DNA from: Halorientalis pallida
Lineage (GTDB): Archaea; Halobacteriota; Halobacteria; Halobacteriales; Haloarculaceae
Reading direction: 5' to 3'
DNA: 64,000 nt
NCBI RefSeq assembly: GCF_004118325.1
Contig: NZ_RDFA01000005.1
Location: 310,001-374,000, forward strand
A model generated the notes under the pieces. The model was given only the letters and a program-made list of their open reading frames with translations. It was not told where the DNA came from and searched no databases. This document shows positions 44,778 to 53,473 of the stretch, in pieces; position 1 is the stretch's first letter, and every line of letters starts with the position of its first letter. The position numbers and the translations under genes are program-made.

Positions 44778-46196
44778 TCAGGCGATGTTCGCTCTGTCGA
44801 CGAGGTCTTCTGCGGTAGCCGTCGCGTCCGCCAGGAACGCCTGGAGTGACCCGTCCAGGGTCAGTATCTCCCGATCCTCGAGGAGAACGGTGCCGCCACA
44901 GAGCACCGTCTCGACCTCCGCGCCGCTGGCACCGTACACGAGCGCGTGGACGGGGTCGGGTGAGGGCGTGAGGTGCGGTCTGTCGAGGTCGACGACCGCG
45001 ATGTCGGCCTGTTTACCGACCTCGATCGATCCGAGGTCGTCTGCCCGGCCGATCGCCGCGGCGGCGTCACGCGTCACCATGTCGAACGCCTGCTGTGCCG
45101 AGACGACACCCGAATCGCGATGGTAGCCCTTGTGTGTGGTCGCGACGGCGCCCGCGTCGGACAGCGGGTTGATCGTGTCGTTCAGGATCGAATTGTCGGT
45201 GCCGATCCCGACGGTCACGTCGTGTGCGAGCATCGACGTGACCGGCGCGAACCCCGTCGCGATCCGCATGTTCGCACGGAAGTTGTGGACGACCGGGGTG
45301 TTCGTCTGTGCCAACAGTCGCACGTCACGTTCGTTGGTCTGGACACAGTGACCCAGCAGCGCTCGCTCACCGAGGTACCCGACGTTGCGGAGGTACTCGA
45401 TGCTGGAGAGGGCACCACGCTCGCTCACTTCGGCCTCTGCCTCCGCGACGTGTGCAGTCGTCATCACGTCGTACTTTTCGGACAGACGGTAGGACCCGCG
45501 CAGGGCCTCCGGCGTCGTCGTCGCCAGTGTCGCGGGTGCCGGCCAGACCGACTGTCCGTCCTCGGGCGCGTGGTAGGTCTCGATCAGCGATTCGACGTCG
45601 TCCAGGGCCGCGTCCGTGTCGACGACGAGCGCGTCCGGGCCCGGATGGGTCGAGCCGGCGTCACGGGCGGTGATCTCGTCGAACATGCGCTGGAATCCCT
45701 CGTCGACGGGGAGGTCCCTGATCCCGGCGCCGTAGATGTTCCTGACGCCCAGCTCGTCGTAGACGGCGAGCTTCCGTCTGGTCGGTTCGAGGTCGTCCCA
45801 ATTCAGAGCGGTGTCGTTCTCGACGAACGTCGTCGTCCCCGAGCGGATCGCCTCGACACAGTAGAGTCGGGCCGCCGTCGCGTAGTCGTCGGGGTCCATC
45901 TCGAACAGCGCGGCCTGCTTCACGTTGAACAGCCAGTCGTACAGTCCTCGATCCTGGTCGAAGGATCCCCGGAGCAAGATGTCCGAGACGTGCGTGTGCG
46001 CGTTGATCAGTCCCGGAACGATCGCGCCGCCCGCGGCGTCGATCACGCGATCGGGAGCCGTCTCTGCTTCGAGGCGCTCCGCCGGCCCGACGGCCGAGAT
46101 GCGGTCGTCCGTCACGGCGACCGCGCCGTCGGGGACGAGTTGTCTGTCCACGTTCTGCGTGACGACGACGCCGTTCGTTATCAGTAGGTCAGTCAT
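44778..46196 (-). CDS. Amidohydrolase, nucleobase-deaminase type (SsnA/AtzA group)
   Basis: 472 residues. Metal ligand motifs: NAHTHVSD, TTAHVAEAE, LLGHCVQTNE and GIGTDNSILNDTINPL (metal Asp). N-terminal beta domain LLITNGVVVTQNVDRQLVP. Third member of this group in the window, with 26151 and 36567; similar length but different substrate loops (FDQDRGLYDWLFNVKQAAL). It converges with the ferredoxin operon. Substrate probably an aminated heterocycle; a purine, pterin or methylthioadenosine-type deaminase cannot be excluded. Confidence 0.82.
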   Translation of the reverse strand: MTDLLITNGVVVTQNVDRQLVPDGAVAVTDDRISAVGPAERLEAETAPDRVIDAAGGAIVPGLINAHTHVSDILLRGSFDQDRGLYDWLFNVKQAALFEMDPDDYATAARLYCVEAIRSGTTTFVENDTALNWDDLEPTRRKLAVYDELGVRNIYGAGIRDLPVDEGFQRMFDEITARDAGSTHPGPDALVVDTDAALDDVESLIETYHAPEDGQSVWPAPATLATTTPEALRGSYRLSEKYDVMTTAHVAEAEAEVSERGALSSIEYLRNVGYLGERALLGHCVQTNERDVRLLAQTNTPVVHNFRANMRIATGFAPVTSMLAHDVTVGIGTDNSILNDTINPLSDAGAVATTHKGYHRDSGVVSAQQAFDMVTRDAAAAIGRADDLGSIEVGKQADIAVVDLDRPHLTPSPDPVHALVYGASGAEVETVLCGGTVLLEDREILTLDGSLQAFLADATATAEDLVDRANIA

Positions 46197-46404
46197 GGTC
46201 TGAGGGGTTCGACTGCCGCTCGTCCGAACCTCGGGTGTGAACGCCGCTATCTCGGGGGCGACAGGGACGTCCCGGGTCGGCGGTTGCCCCTGCCATCAGA
46301 TAAAGACTCTGGGGCAAAAGCGGCGGCACACGTGTGTCGAACTGACCCGACGCAGACCGCTGTCTTCGCCCTTCCGCCCAGCCCCCTCGTTTTCACACAT
46401 TCTA

Positions 46405-46436
46405 CGTCTTTTGGCCCAAAATGTGGGAAAGACGTA
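46405..46436. promoter_or_regulatory. Nested inverted repeats upstream of the RHH/zinc-ribbon gene
   Basis: Outer arms ACGTCTTT (46405-46412) and AAAGACGT (46429-46436) are perfect. An inner palindrome TTTTGG-C-CCAAAA occupies 46410-46422. The structure ends about 28 nt before ATG 46464, so it overlaps the expected TATA/BRE region. Autoregulation by the encoded RHH protein is a reasonable guess. Confidence 0.5.
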
Positions 46437-46463
46437 TGACACATGGGCCGGTACCTCTACTAA

Positions 46464-47318
46464 ATGGCAACGATTCGCGTCCGAGATTGGACGAAAGAGA
46501 AAATCAACGAGATCCGGGACGCCGAGTCGCACTCGTCACACGATTCGGTCATCAAGTCGCTGTTGAAAGACCGTGAACTCGCGAAGTTCGCTGGCGAGAG
46601 CGCCGAGCCCGCTGGAGAGGCGCCATCGATCGGTCGAGACCGCACGGCGGACAGGGCGATCGAGGAAATGGCCGTCGTGGACGAGCTGTCGGTGCCGGAC
46701 AACGGCGTATTGTTCCTCTGGTGTCCGAACTGCGCGATGGAGATCGCGCACATGAACGTGGACGGTGAGATGAACGTCTCCGTGCTGGAGATGGACTGCC
46801 CGCACTGTCTCACGAACCTCGATCAACACGCCATCGTCTCCATCGACATCGGTTACCCGCTGGAGCGAAAGCTCGTCGAGGACGGGCTCCAGGCGGACAT
46901 GAAGACCTGTGTCGTCGACTACTGGGACCGGACGCTCCGGACCCGTGCCGAAAACACCACCGACGAGGGGGTCGGTATCGAACAGCTCGTCTGGCAGTTC
47001 GGACGGTACGCACGGGAGTTCGCGTGGGAGTGGCCGACCGAGGTGCCCGCAGTCGGGTTCGAGGCCGGGAACACGTACCGGAACACGATGACCGACGGGT
47101 ACATCGACGTCGTCGAACCGGTCACCGGGAACCGGAACGCGCTCAACTCGTTCGAGGTCAAGCGCTACGGTCTCGACACCGACCCCGCCGACGTCGAACC
47201 GGAGATCATGGACAGCAGTACGATCGTCGATCTCATCGTGACCCGGAGCCTGCTGCTCGAAGTCCAGTCCGCACCGTCGATCGAGCGACCCGATAGCGGG
47301 TCGGAGCAGTCAGAGTAG
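46464..47318 (+). CDS. Ribbon-helix-helix / zinc-ribbon protein, possible regulator
   Basis: 284 residues. The N terminus (MATIRVRDWTKEKINEIRDAESHSSHDSVIKSLLKD) matches the strand-helix-helix pattern of RHH/CopG-type DNA-binding proteins. It is followed by a zinc-ribbon pair, CPNC (C87, C90) and CPHC (C112, C115), and a C-terminal domain rich in aromatic residues. No enzymatic motif is seen. It is the best transcription-factor candidate inside the nucleobase cluster and carries a strong dyad in its own promoter. It converges with xdhC (14 nt gap). Confidence 0.65.
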   Translation: MATIRVRDWTKEKINEIRDAESHSSHDSVIKSLLKDRELAKFAGESAEPAGEAPSIGRDRTADRAIEEMAVVDELSVPDNGVLFLWCPNCAMEIAHMNVDGEMNVSVLEMDCPHCLTNLDQHAIVSIDIGYPLERKLVEDGLQADMKTCVVDYWDRTLRTRAENTTDEGVGIEQLVWQFGRYAREFAWEWPTEVPAVGFEAGNTYRNTMTDGYIDVVEPVTGNRNALNSFEVKRYGLDTDPADVEPEIMDSSTIVDLIVTRSLLLEVQSAPSIERPDSGSEQSE

Positions 47319-47331
47319 ATCGACCCGGGAG

Positions 47332-48507
47332 TCACTCGAACTCACTCGGCTCGACCCCGACCGGCGACCGGGAGTGGATCGGTCCCGCACGCTCGGTCAG
47401 GTGGTTCGGCGACCGGTCGTGGTGGACCGCCGTCACTTCCGCGACGATGCTCTGTGCGACGTGCAAGGGAGTCCCACCCCCGAGGTCGAGCCCGACCGGG
47501 GTGTACACACGGTCGAGTTCGTCGTCGGTGAGGTGGTGGCCGTCCTCCGCCAGGGCGGATCGCAACTCCTCGAATCGTTTCCGTGGTCCGAGCAGTCCAA
47601 CGTACTCGGTCGGCGCGTCGAGCACCTCCGTGAGCGCGATGCGGTCGTCGACGAAGTTGTGGGTCATCAGGACTGCGTAGGTCTCGGCGTCGAACGAGAC
47701 TACGTCCCGGAGGTCGGCCGGTGAGGTGGAGACCACCCGGTCTGCGGCCGGGAACCGGTCGGCCGTCGCGGCTCCACCCCGGAACGTGACGACGGTCACC
47801 CGGAAACCGACCTCCGACGCCGATCGCGCGACCGGAGCGACGTCGCGGCCACTGCCGAAGACGACCAGTTCGGGCGGTGCGGTCACGCAGTCGACGAAAA
47901 TATCGATGTCGTCGCCTTCGTACCGTACGGAGACGGTGTCGGACGCATCCGCCGACAGCAGTCTGTTCGTGGGTCCCTCGAGCGCTGTCAGGAGTTCGTC
48001 GGGCCAGTCGGTGTCCTGGAGACACGGGCCGCTGGCTCCCGACTCGGCGGGGAACACGACGGTTCGATCACCACGTTCGACAGGTGTCCCGTCGCCGTCG
48101 ACGACTGTCAGGACGACGGTGTCTTTGCCACTCTGGTACGCCTCGACCACTGGACGATAACTCTCCGCGAGCGGTTCGAGCAGGACGTCGATCACGCCGT
48201 TACAGCCCACGCCGAGACCCCAGACGTCGTCGCCGGCGGTCAGGTCGAACCGTTCGACCCGTGGCTGTCCACAGTCGAGTACCTCTCGGGCCAGCGCGAC
48301 GATTTCGTCTTCCAGACAGCCGGCGGTGACGGCACCCACACCGTCGCCGTCCCCGATGACCATCTTCGCCCCGGGTCGGCGATAGGCACTCCCCTCGACG
48401 GCGACGACCGTGGCGAGGACGGCCCTGTCCCCGTCGAGCGCTTCGCCGACGTTCGCCATCACGTCGGTCTCGGGAGCGCTCCAGCCGCCGACGGTCACAC
48501 CAACCAC
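47332..48507 (-). CDS. XdhC/CoxI-family molybdenum cofactor insertion factor
   Basis: Chaperone that sulfurates and inserts the Mo cofactor into xanthine-dehydrogenase-type enzymes. 391 residues from GTG 48507; ATG 48459 (MANVGEALDGDRA) is an alternative start. LATVVAVEGSAYRRPGAKMVI, AGCLEDEIVALAREVL and GLGVGCNGVIDVLLEPL form the N-terminal XdhC domain; VVFGSGRDVAPVARSASEVGFRVTVV is the C-terminal Rossmann domain. Same strand, 106 nt after the FAD subunit. Serves the dehydrogenase encoded at 12091-15092. Confidence 0.92.
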   Translation of the reverse strand: MVGVTVGGWSAPETDVMANVGEALDGDRAVLATVVAVEGSAYRRPGAKMVIGDGDGVGAVTAGCLEDEIVALAREVLDCGQPRVERFDLTAGDDVWGLGVGCNGVIDVLLEPLAESYRPVVEAYQSGKDTVVLTVVDGDGTPVERGDRTVVFPAESGASGPCLQDTDWPDELLTALEGPTNRLLSADASDTVSVRYEGDDIDIFVDCVTAPPELVVFGSGRDVAPVARSASEVGFRVTVVTFRGGAATADRFPAADRVVSTSPADLRDVVSFDAETYAVLMTHNFVDDRIALTEVLDAPTEYVGLLGPRKRFEELRSALAEDGHHLTDDELDRVYTPVGLDLGGGTPLHVAQSIVAEVTAVHHDRSPNHLTERAGPIHSRSPVGVEPSEFE

Positions 48508-48613
48508 CTCCCGCTCGCACGCCCCGGTACCGTCGCTCGTGGGACACGACGGGCCGTCGGACTCCGGTCGGCTCCAACGGTCGTCGCATTTGGACTGGCG
48601 TGGTGGCCCCGTC

Positions 48614-49501
48614 TCATGCGGGCACGTCGACGCCGGCGCGCTCGGCCGCAGTTTCGAGCGCCTGCTCGGTATACGTCGGGAGCAGGTCCGCGCGATACGC
48701 CGCCGACGCCTGATCGTCGTCGATCATCGCCTCGGTGTCGATGCCGTCGAGAGCCCGACTCGCCGCGGTTTCGATGGTGTCCCCGTCGAGTCGCTCGCCA
48801 CGGAGGGTGTCCTCGACAGGTTCGAGGCCCACGCCGCGCTCCGTCACGCCGTTGGCCGCGACACGGATCGCCGAGACCCGGTCCCCCTCGACGGTCATCC
48901 GCGCCGCGACGCCGAGCAGACTGTACCGCATGGTCACGCTCTGCTGTTTCACGTACGCGCCGCCCGTCTCCCCGGTCGAAGCCGGGATTTCGACCGTCGT
49001 GAGGAGTTCGTCGGCGGCGAGGTCGGTCGCAGGGTTCGGCGCGAAAAAGTCCGCCGCGGCGATCCGTCGCTCGCTGTGGGGGCCCACGGTGACGATCGTC
49101 GCGTCGCTGGCGATGATCGCTGCCGACAGGTCCGACACCCGAACCGGATGCGCGAGGTTGCCGCCGATCGTTCCGCGGTTGCGGACCTGTTCGTCGCCGA
49201 TCACGCTGACCGCCTCGGCCACCGCCGTGGCGGCGTCCCTGAGTCGCGCCGCGTCTTGCAGTTCCGCGTACGTCGTCACCGCACCGATCTCGACGACGTC
49301 ATCGGTCACCTCGATACCGCGGATGGCGTCGATTTCGCTGATATCGACGACGACGTCGGGGTCGGCCGCCTCGTTCGTGATCGCCGGCAGGAGGCTGTGC
49401 CCACCCGCCAGCAGCTCGGCGTCGGGATGGTCTACCAGCAAGTCCAGCGCGTGGTCGACGCTCTCGGCGCTCAGGTACTCGTAGGTCCCTGGATGCATCA
49501 C
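48614..49501 (-). CDS. Xanthine dehydrogenase family, FAD-binding subunit
   Basis: Medium subunit passing electrons from the iron-sulfur clusters through FAD to the acceptor. 295 residues from MMHPGTYEYL (ATG 49501 or 49498). The FAD-binding signature LLAGGHSLLPAITN and the second motif RNRGTIGGNLAHPV are clear; CO-dehydrogenase-type C-terminal domain follows. It is separated from its FeS and Mo subunits by 33.5 kb, instead lying with xdhC and, divergently, mocA. Confidence 0.92.
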   Translation of the reverse strand: MMHPGTYEYLSAESVDHALDLLVDHPDAELLAGGHSLLPAITNEAADPDVVVDISEIDAIRGIEVTDDVVEIGAVTTYAELQDAARLRDAATAVAEAVSVIGDEQVRNRGTIGGNLAHPVRVSDLSAAIIASDATIVTVGPHSERRIAAADFFAPNPATDLAADELLTTVEIPASTGETGGAYVKQQSVTMRYSLLGVAARMTVEGDRVSAIRVAANGVTERGVGLEPVEDTLRGERLDGDTIETAASRALDGIDTEAMIDDDQASAAYRADLLPTYTEQALETAAERAGVDVPA

Positions 49502-49805
49502 GCACCAGCCCCGTTCGCTACGCCCCTGTCTGGGCAGTCTCCATCTGACATATCCGTCTGGTAGCCGTCGATTATGATCAACCCTTCGTCAAACACACCG
49601 CTACCACGCTGAAACACGCGTTTGTCGGGTGTGTGCCTACTCGTGCCACGGCAATGTGTGCCCGCTCTGGCCACGGCCACGGGACCGACCTGTTATTACT
49701 CTGGTCCGCGTCAGTTTCACGCTGTGTCACTGGAGTTCGAGTTCGTGACGCCGACAACCACCGGCGTGCGTCGAACGAGCCAGGCCGGCCCGCGGTCAGT
49801 TACCG
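49502..49805. other. Divergent gap between FAD subunit and mocA
   Basis: 304 bp without a supported gene. AT-richer stretches near 49560-49600 and TTATTACTC at 49692-49700 are promoter candidates. No repeat found. Confidence 0.4.
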
Positions 49806-50456
49806 ATGACGAGGGGTGAACTCCCGGTCGTCGACCCGCCGTTCGACGGCAGCGATCAGCCGGCAGGTCGAGCCGAAGGGACCGTCGTCGGCGTCGTTCT
49901 CGCGGCTGGCACCAGCACCAGGTACGGGGCACGGAACAAACTCCTCACCGAGTGGGCGAGCGAGCCGATCGTTCGACACGCGGCGAGGACGGTCGAGCGA
50001 TCCAGCCTCGACGCCACCGTGGTCGTCGTCGGCCACGACGCTGCGGCCGTCCGCGGTGCGGTCGAGGGCCGTGTCGACGCCGTCGTCCGGAACGAACGAT
50101 ACGCAGAGGGACAGGACACGTCGGTCGAACGGGGCGTCGAGGCGGCTCGTGATCGCGACGCCGATGCCGTGCTCTTCGCACTGGGAGACATGCCACGGGT
50201 CGCCGTCGAGAGTGTGAACCGTCTCGTCGCGGCGTACCACCACGGAGTCGGTGACGCGCTGGCGGTCGCACACCAGGGACAGCGCGGGAATCCAGTCATA
50301 TTCGATAGTAAATACTTTCCTGCACTCTCGAACGTGAGTGGCGACGGCGGCGGCCGGCAGATCCTCCTCGCAGCCGACGAGTCCGCACTCGTCGAAACTG
50401 GCGACCCGGGCGTTCTCCTCGACGTCGATACCCCACAGCATCTCGAGGAACTGTGA
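49806..50456 (+). CDS. MocA-like molybdenum cofactor cytidylyltransferase
   Basis: 216 residues, NTP-transferase fold. GVVLAAGTSTRYGARNKLL is the nucleotide-binding signature of MocA/MobA-type proteins; LFALGDMPRV and GNPVIFDSKYFPAL follow. It would convert molybdopterin to the dinucleotide form (MCD) used by the xanthine-dehydrogenase family. Divergent from the FAD subunit and xdhC, so the three maturation/redox genes are clustered. Confidence 0.88.
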   Translation: MTRGELPVVDPPFDGSDQPAGRAEGTVVGVVLAAGTSTRYGARNKLLTEWASEPIVRHAARTVERSSLDATVVVVGHDAAAVRGAVEGRVDAVVRNERYAEGQDTSVERGVEAARDRDADAVLFALGDMPRVAVESVNRLVAAYHHGVGDALAVAHQGQRGNPVIFDSKYFPALSNVSGDGGGRQILLAADESALVETGDPGVLLDVDTPQHLEEL

Positions 50457-51146
50457 ACCGCCACGTCCTGTCAGCGCCGCGAGTTTCGAGCGACGCTCGC
50501 AGGGACATCCGGATTGCACGAGAGTCGACCTCGAAGATGGTCAGTCGGGACACGAGACGCGTCGAGGAGAGATACAGCGTGGTGGAACCCGAGGTAGGCG
50601 AATCCCTCGAAGAGCCCTCGAACGAAGGCCCCGAGGACGGCACCGACGGCAAGCGCTGGGGATCGTCGGTCCGCCGTCGGAGGGTGGCGGGGCGACCCCG
50701 ACCGACCCCGATGGCGACGGCCTCTACGAGGACCTCAACGGCAACGGCACGGTCGATTACGACGACGTGGTCGGACTGTACGACGCTGTCCGATCGGTTC
50801 GAGCGGTCTGTGCCACCTGTGAGCCGGTCCGATGCGGGTGAGCAGCGGACCTGCAGTCGGACGCGGTCGGGGCCGGACAGCCCCCGTTTCGCCCGTCCCT
50901 CGATCCGCCGGACGAACGGACTCCGCCGCGGTTTCGTGAGGATCCCTCGCAGCGGATCGATATGTGGCAGTTCACCGAGGGGGCGTCGGCTGTTTCGAAA
51001 TTGGCGCCAAAAATATTATTTTTGACACAGATGGATTCGCTCTCAGAATCCTGAAAACGAGTGTCTCTGTATCCGTACGTCGGGGAATATATATTATGTA
51101 TACGAGGTGCGATACCTTTTTTGTGATACGGGAGTAAGTGGCACAC
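50457..51146. other. Mostly non-coding stretch with a dockerin-like remnant
   Basis: 690 bp with no intact gene. A dockerin-like fragment lies at 50650-50841. CAAAAATA (51008-51015) and TATTTTTG (51017-51024) form a perfect AT-rich palindrome around one T. TATA candidates near 51110-51122 serve the small membrane protein gene that follows. Confidence 0.55.
50650..50841 (+). pseudogene. Dockerin type I-like fragment of a lost surface protein
   Basis: One frame (codons from 1 mod 3) encodes a C-terminal stretch with the calcium-loop pattern TDPDGDGLYEDLNGNG followed by TVDYDDVVGLYDAV, as in haloarchaeal secreted proteins with a dockerin-like end. No start codon, signal peptide or upstream domain is found in frame. 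The flanking sequence in this frame is Arg-rich and shadow-like. A decayed gene remnant is the best explanation. Confidence 0.45.
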
Positions 51147-51365
51147 ATGAAAAATCCCCGTGTGATGGGCATCCCGCCACTGGTGCTGGGGCTGCTGATG
51201 TTGCAGTCGTCCGCCAGTGGCCTCCTCGGGGCATCGTACACGCTGGCGGATCTCTCCTGGCTCATGAACGTTCCCGGGGCGGTATTCGGACTCGCGGCGA
51301 CGGTCGTCGGCATCGCGCTCGTGCTGCAACTGGATCAGTACGTCATGGGTCGAGCCGACGGGTGA
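51147..51365 (+). CDS. Small membrane protein, two predicted helices
   Basis: 72 residues from ATG 51147 (MKNPRVMGIPPLVLGLL); an in-frame GTG at 51138 adds three. Two hydrophobic segments: PPLVLGLLMLQSSASGLLG and VPGAVFGLAATVVGIALVL, separated by a short loop. No family recognised. AT-rich TATA candidate GATACCTTTTTTG at 51111-51123 is about 27-30 nt upstream. Function unknown. Confidence 0.65.
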   Translation: MKNPRVMGIPPLVLGLLMLQSSASGLLGASYTLADLSWLMNVPGAVFGLAATVVGIALVLQLDQYVMGRADG

Positions 51366-51742
51366 GGTCGCCGAGTACCCGCGATACGGGACGGAAGTTT
51401 CGGTTTCGTTGGACTCCGATGCCCGCGCCGTGCCCAGAAGGGACAGTCCATCGAGGGCCGACTGATCCCGGAGACCGAGAGCGTACCGAACAGTACCCAC
51501 ACACCACGGTAGACCGCTCCTGTACACGTCGGATCGGTACACACCACCTGCAAGGTGCTATCGAAGTGGAGTCCCGCTGGCTCCGTCACGAAAGACGCGA
51601 GGTGAAACGGCCGGCTCGGATCGAACCCGTTGCCCCACCCGATCCAGAGGACCGGAACACTGCAGACCAGCGACAGCGCGGCCAACGCCGTTCTGCGGGT
51701 CGCGTCGGTAGCTACGCGTCGTATCGTCGGTGGATCAGTGTC
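51366..51742. other. Gap before VTT-domain gene
   Basis: 377 bp. On the minus strand a frame from about 51732 to 51400 encodes two hydrophobic stretches (LAALSLVCSVPVLWIGWG; YRGVWVLFGTLSVSGI) but has only a TTG as a start. It may be a degraded small membrane protein. Otherwise I see nothing. Confidence 0.4.
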
Positions 51743-52498
51743 TCACGTGGTGGTTTCGAGCGCTTCGATCAGGCGATCCGTGCCGAACAGGACGGCGCCC
51801 GTGAGGATGGTAAGGCCCAGGAGCACGGCACCAGTCCTGAGGAGGCGACCGTCCGAGAGTTGCGTCCCGGCGTAGGCGATGACGAGAAACGAGGGGCCGC
51901 GGCCGAAGAGGACGAGCGCGAGGAACGTGGGCGGGTCGATCTCCGAGAGGCCAGCGACGAAACAGAGGATGTCGTCCGGGAAGGTCGGCAGGAGAAACAG
52001 GACGAAGAGACCCGGCACGCCGGTGCGGTCGAGAAATCGATCCCACCTGTCGAGGGTATCCTCGGTGAGCACGCGCTCGACGTACGGACGGCCGTACAGT
52101 CGTGACGCGCCGAAGACCACGGCACTCCCGATGACGACACCGACGATCGTGTAGAGGGTGCCAGGGAGCGTCCCGAAGAGATAGCCAGCGACGCCCGCCA
52201 GTATCTGACCCGGAACGGGAGCGACGACGACCTGCACTGCCTGCACCGTCGCGAAGACGACCGGTGTGAACGGACCGTAGCTCCGGAGCGTCGCTCGCAA
52301 CCACGCCGGGTCGGTCACCTGCGGGAAAACGGCCGTGACGAGTAGCGTGACGGCGGCCAGTGCGAAGCCGAGCGCTCCACTCCGCACCAGCGTCCCGCGA
52401 CGAGCGGCGGCCGACACGAAGACGCTACCGGATTCGTCGTCCGCAGGTTCACCTGCTTCGGCAGGCGCCGTTCCGTTCGCGGTGTCCTCAGCAGCCAT
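51743..52498 (-). CDS. VTT/TVP38/DedA-family membrane protein
   Basis: 251 residues with five to six membrane segments. The VTT-domain core is clear: APVPGQILAGVAGYLFGTLPGT followed by GSAVVFGASRLYGRPYVERVL, and PGLFVLFLLPTFPDDILCFVAGLS. Such proteins are proposed lipid scramblases or have roles in membrane phospholipid handling. An acidic, disordered N terminus of about 35 residues precedes the first helix. Neighbour on the same strand is a CDP-alcohol phosphatidyltransferase. Confidence 0.88.
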   Translation of the reverse strand: MAAEDTANGTAPAEAGEPADDESGSVFVSAAARRGTLVRSGALGFALAAVTLLVTAVFPQVTDPAWLRATLRSYGPFTPVVFATVQAVQVVVAPVPGQILAGVAGYLFGTLPGTLYTIVGVVIGSAVVFGASRLYGRPYVERVLTEDTLDRWDRFLDRTGVPGLFVLFLLPTFPDDILCFVAGLSEIDPPTFLALVLFGRGPSFLVIAYAGTQLSDGRLLRTGAVLLGLTILTGAVLFGTDRLIEALETTT

Positions 52499-52648
52499 CC
52501 ATCCAGGAGAGGGTCGTTCCAGGTGGTTCTAGCCCGAAGGCCCCCAGTGGCAGATACGGAGCGGGGACCGCGTGTGAGGCAGGTCGAGGCCCGAGGTTGC
52601 GACCCCTGCACCAGCTGTGGGTCGCCCCTCTCGACGGAAGTCCGCCCC

Positions 52649-53347
52649 TCATAGAAAGCCAAACTCCAGTGCGAGGGCCAAGAGCGCCGCAGCTCCCCCC
52701 AGGCAGGCCGCGAGTCCGTGTCCGATGTCGGTCTTGTACGATTTGTAGTTCGAGACCATGAGCGGACAGACGGCGAGAGTCAGGAGGCCAGCGACCCACC
52801 CGTTCCAGGGTCCGACGAACAGTGTGAGGAAGTAGTTGGCGACGACCACGAGGTTCGTGTGGACTACCGTCGTCCCGTGATAGTAGCTCGCGCCCTGGTC
52901 AGTCCCGAAGCCCTCGCTGTTGTGTCTGATCAGCCGGAGTCCGCCGAACGCGATGACGGCGAATCCGACCACGAGACTGGCGAGAACGTTGGGCGCGACG
53001 AAGACGTGATACAGGAGCGCGGCCGTGACGAGGTAGACGAAGACGTCGATGAACGAGTCGACCTGCCGCCCGAACGGTGAGCCGGTCCCGGTTCGACGGG
53101 CGTACCAGCCGTCGGCCTTGTCGAGCCCGAATGCCGCCAGCATGGACAGAATCGCCCAGTTCGCCTCGCCACGCAACAACAGGAGTGCGCTGGCCCACGC
53201 GGCGAACAGCGCACCCAGGCTGATGTAGTCCGCGCCGGACAGCGTGGTCACGATATTCGTCCGCTCCGCCGCCTCGGTGACCCGACGGGAGGCCGGGTCG
53301 AGCCGACGCTTCGCGCCCTGTATCGCCTCCCTGAGTTCCTCTGTCAT
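52649..53347 (-). CDS. CDP-alcohol phosphatidyltransferase
   Basis: 232 residues with about six membrane helices. The CDP-OH-P signature D-x2-DG-x2-AR-x8-G-x3-D-x3-D is complete (DKADGWYARRTGTGSPFG then D and D). It transfers a CDP-activated lipid to an alcohol or the reverse, forming polar lipid headgroups. N-terminal LREAIQGAKRRL is a basic membrane-proximal helix. Substrate (glycerol phosphate, serine or inositol) cannot be told from sequence. The gap 52499-52648 shows no feature. Confidence 0.88.
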   Translation of the reverse strand: MTEELREAIQGAKRRLDPASRRVTEAAERTNIVTTLSGADYISLGALFAAWASALLLLRGEANWAILSMLAAFGLDKADGWYARRTGTGSPFGRQVDSFIDVFVYLVTAALLYHVFVAPNVLASLVVGFAVIAFGGLRLIRHNSEGFGTDQGASYYHGTTVVHTNLVVVANYFLTLFVGPWNGWVAGLLTLAVCPLMVSNYKSYKTDIGHGLAACLGGAAALLALALEFGFL

Positions 53348-53473
53348 CTTCGCCCGTCAGTTCCGTCGTCAAACAAATAAAACTTGGCTAAAATATTTAC
53401 TATTTTTGTATCTATATATCTACAGAGTCCGCTGGAACGGGCGGGTGCTTCCGAATCCAGGCAGTGGCCGGTC

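Noticed and set aside
50453-51025. 190-residue plus-strand frame
   Set aside because: Ser/Thr/Arg-rich shadow-like translation; the dockerin-like motif lies in another frame and is only a fragment.
50757-51542. 261-residue minus-strand frame
   Set aside because: No family motif, spans the small membrane protein gene on the opposite strand and crosses AT-rich non-coding DNA.
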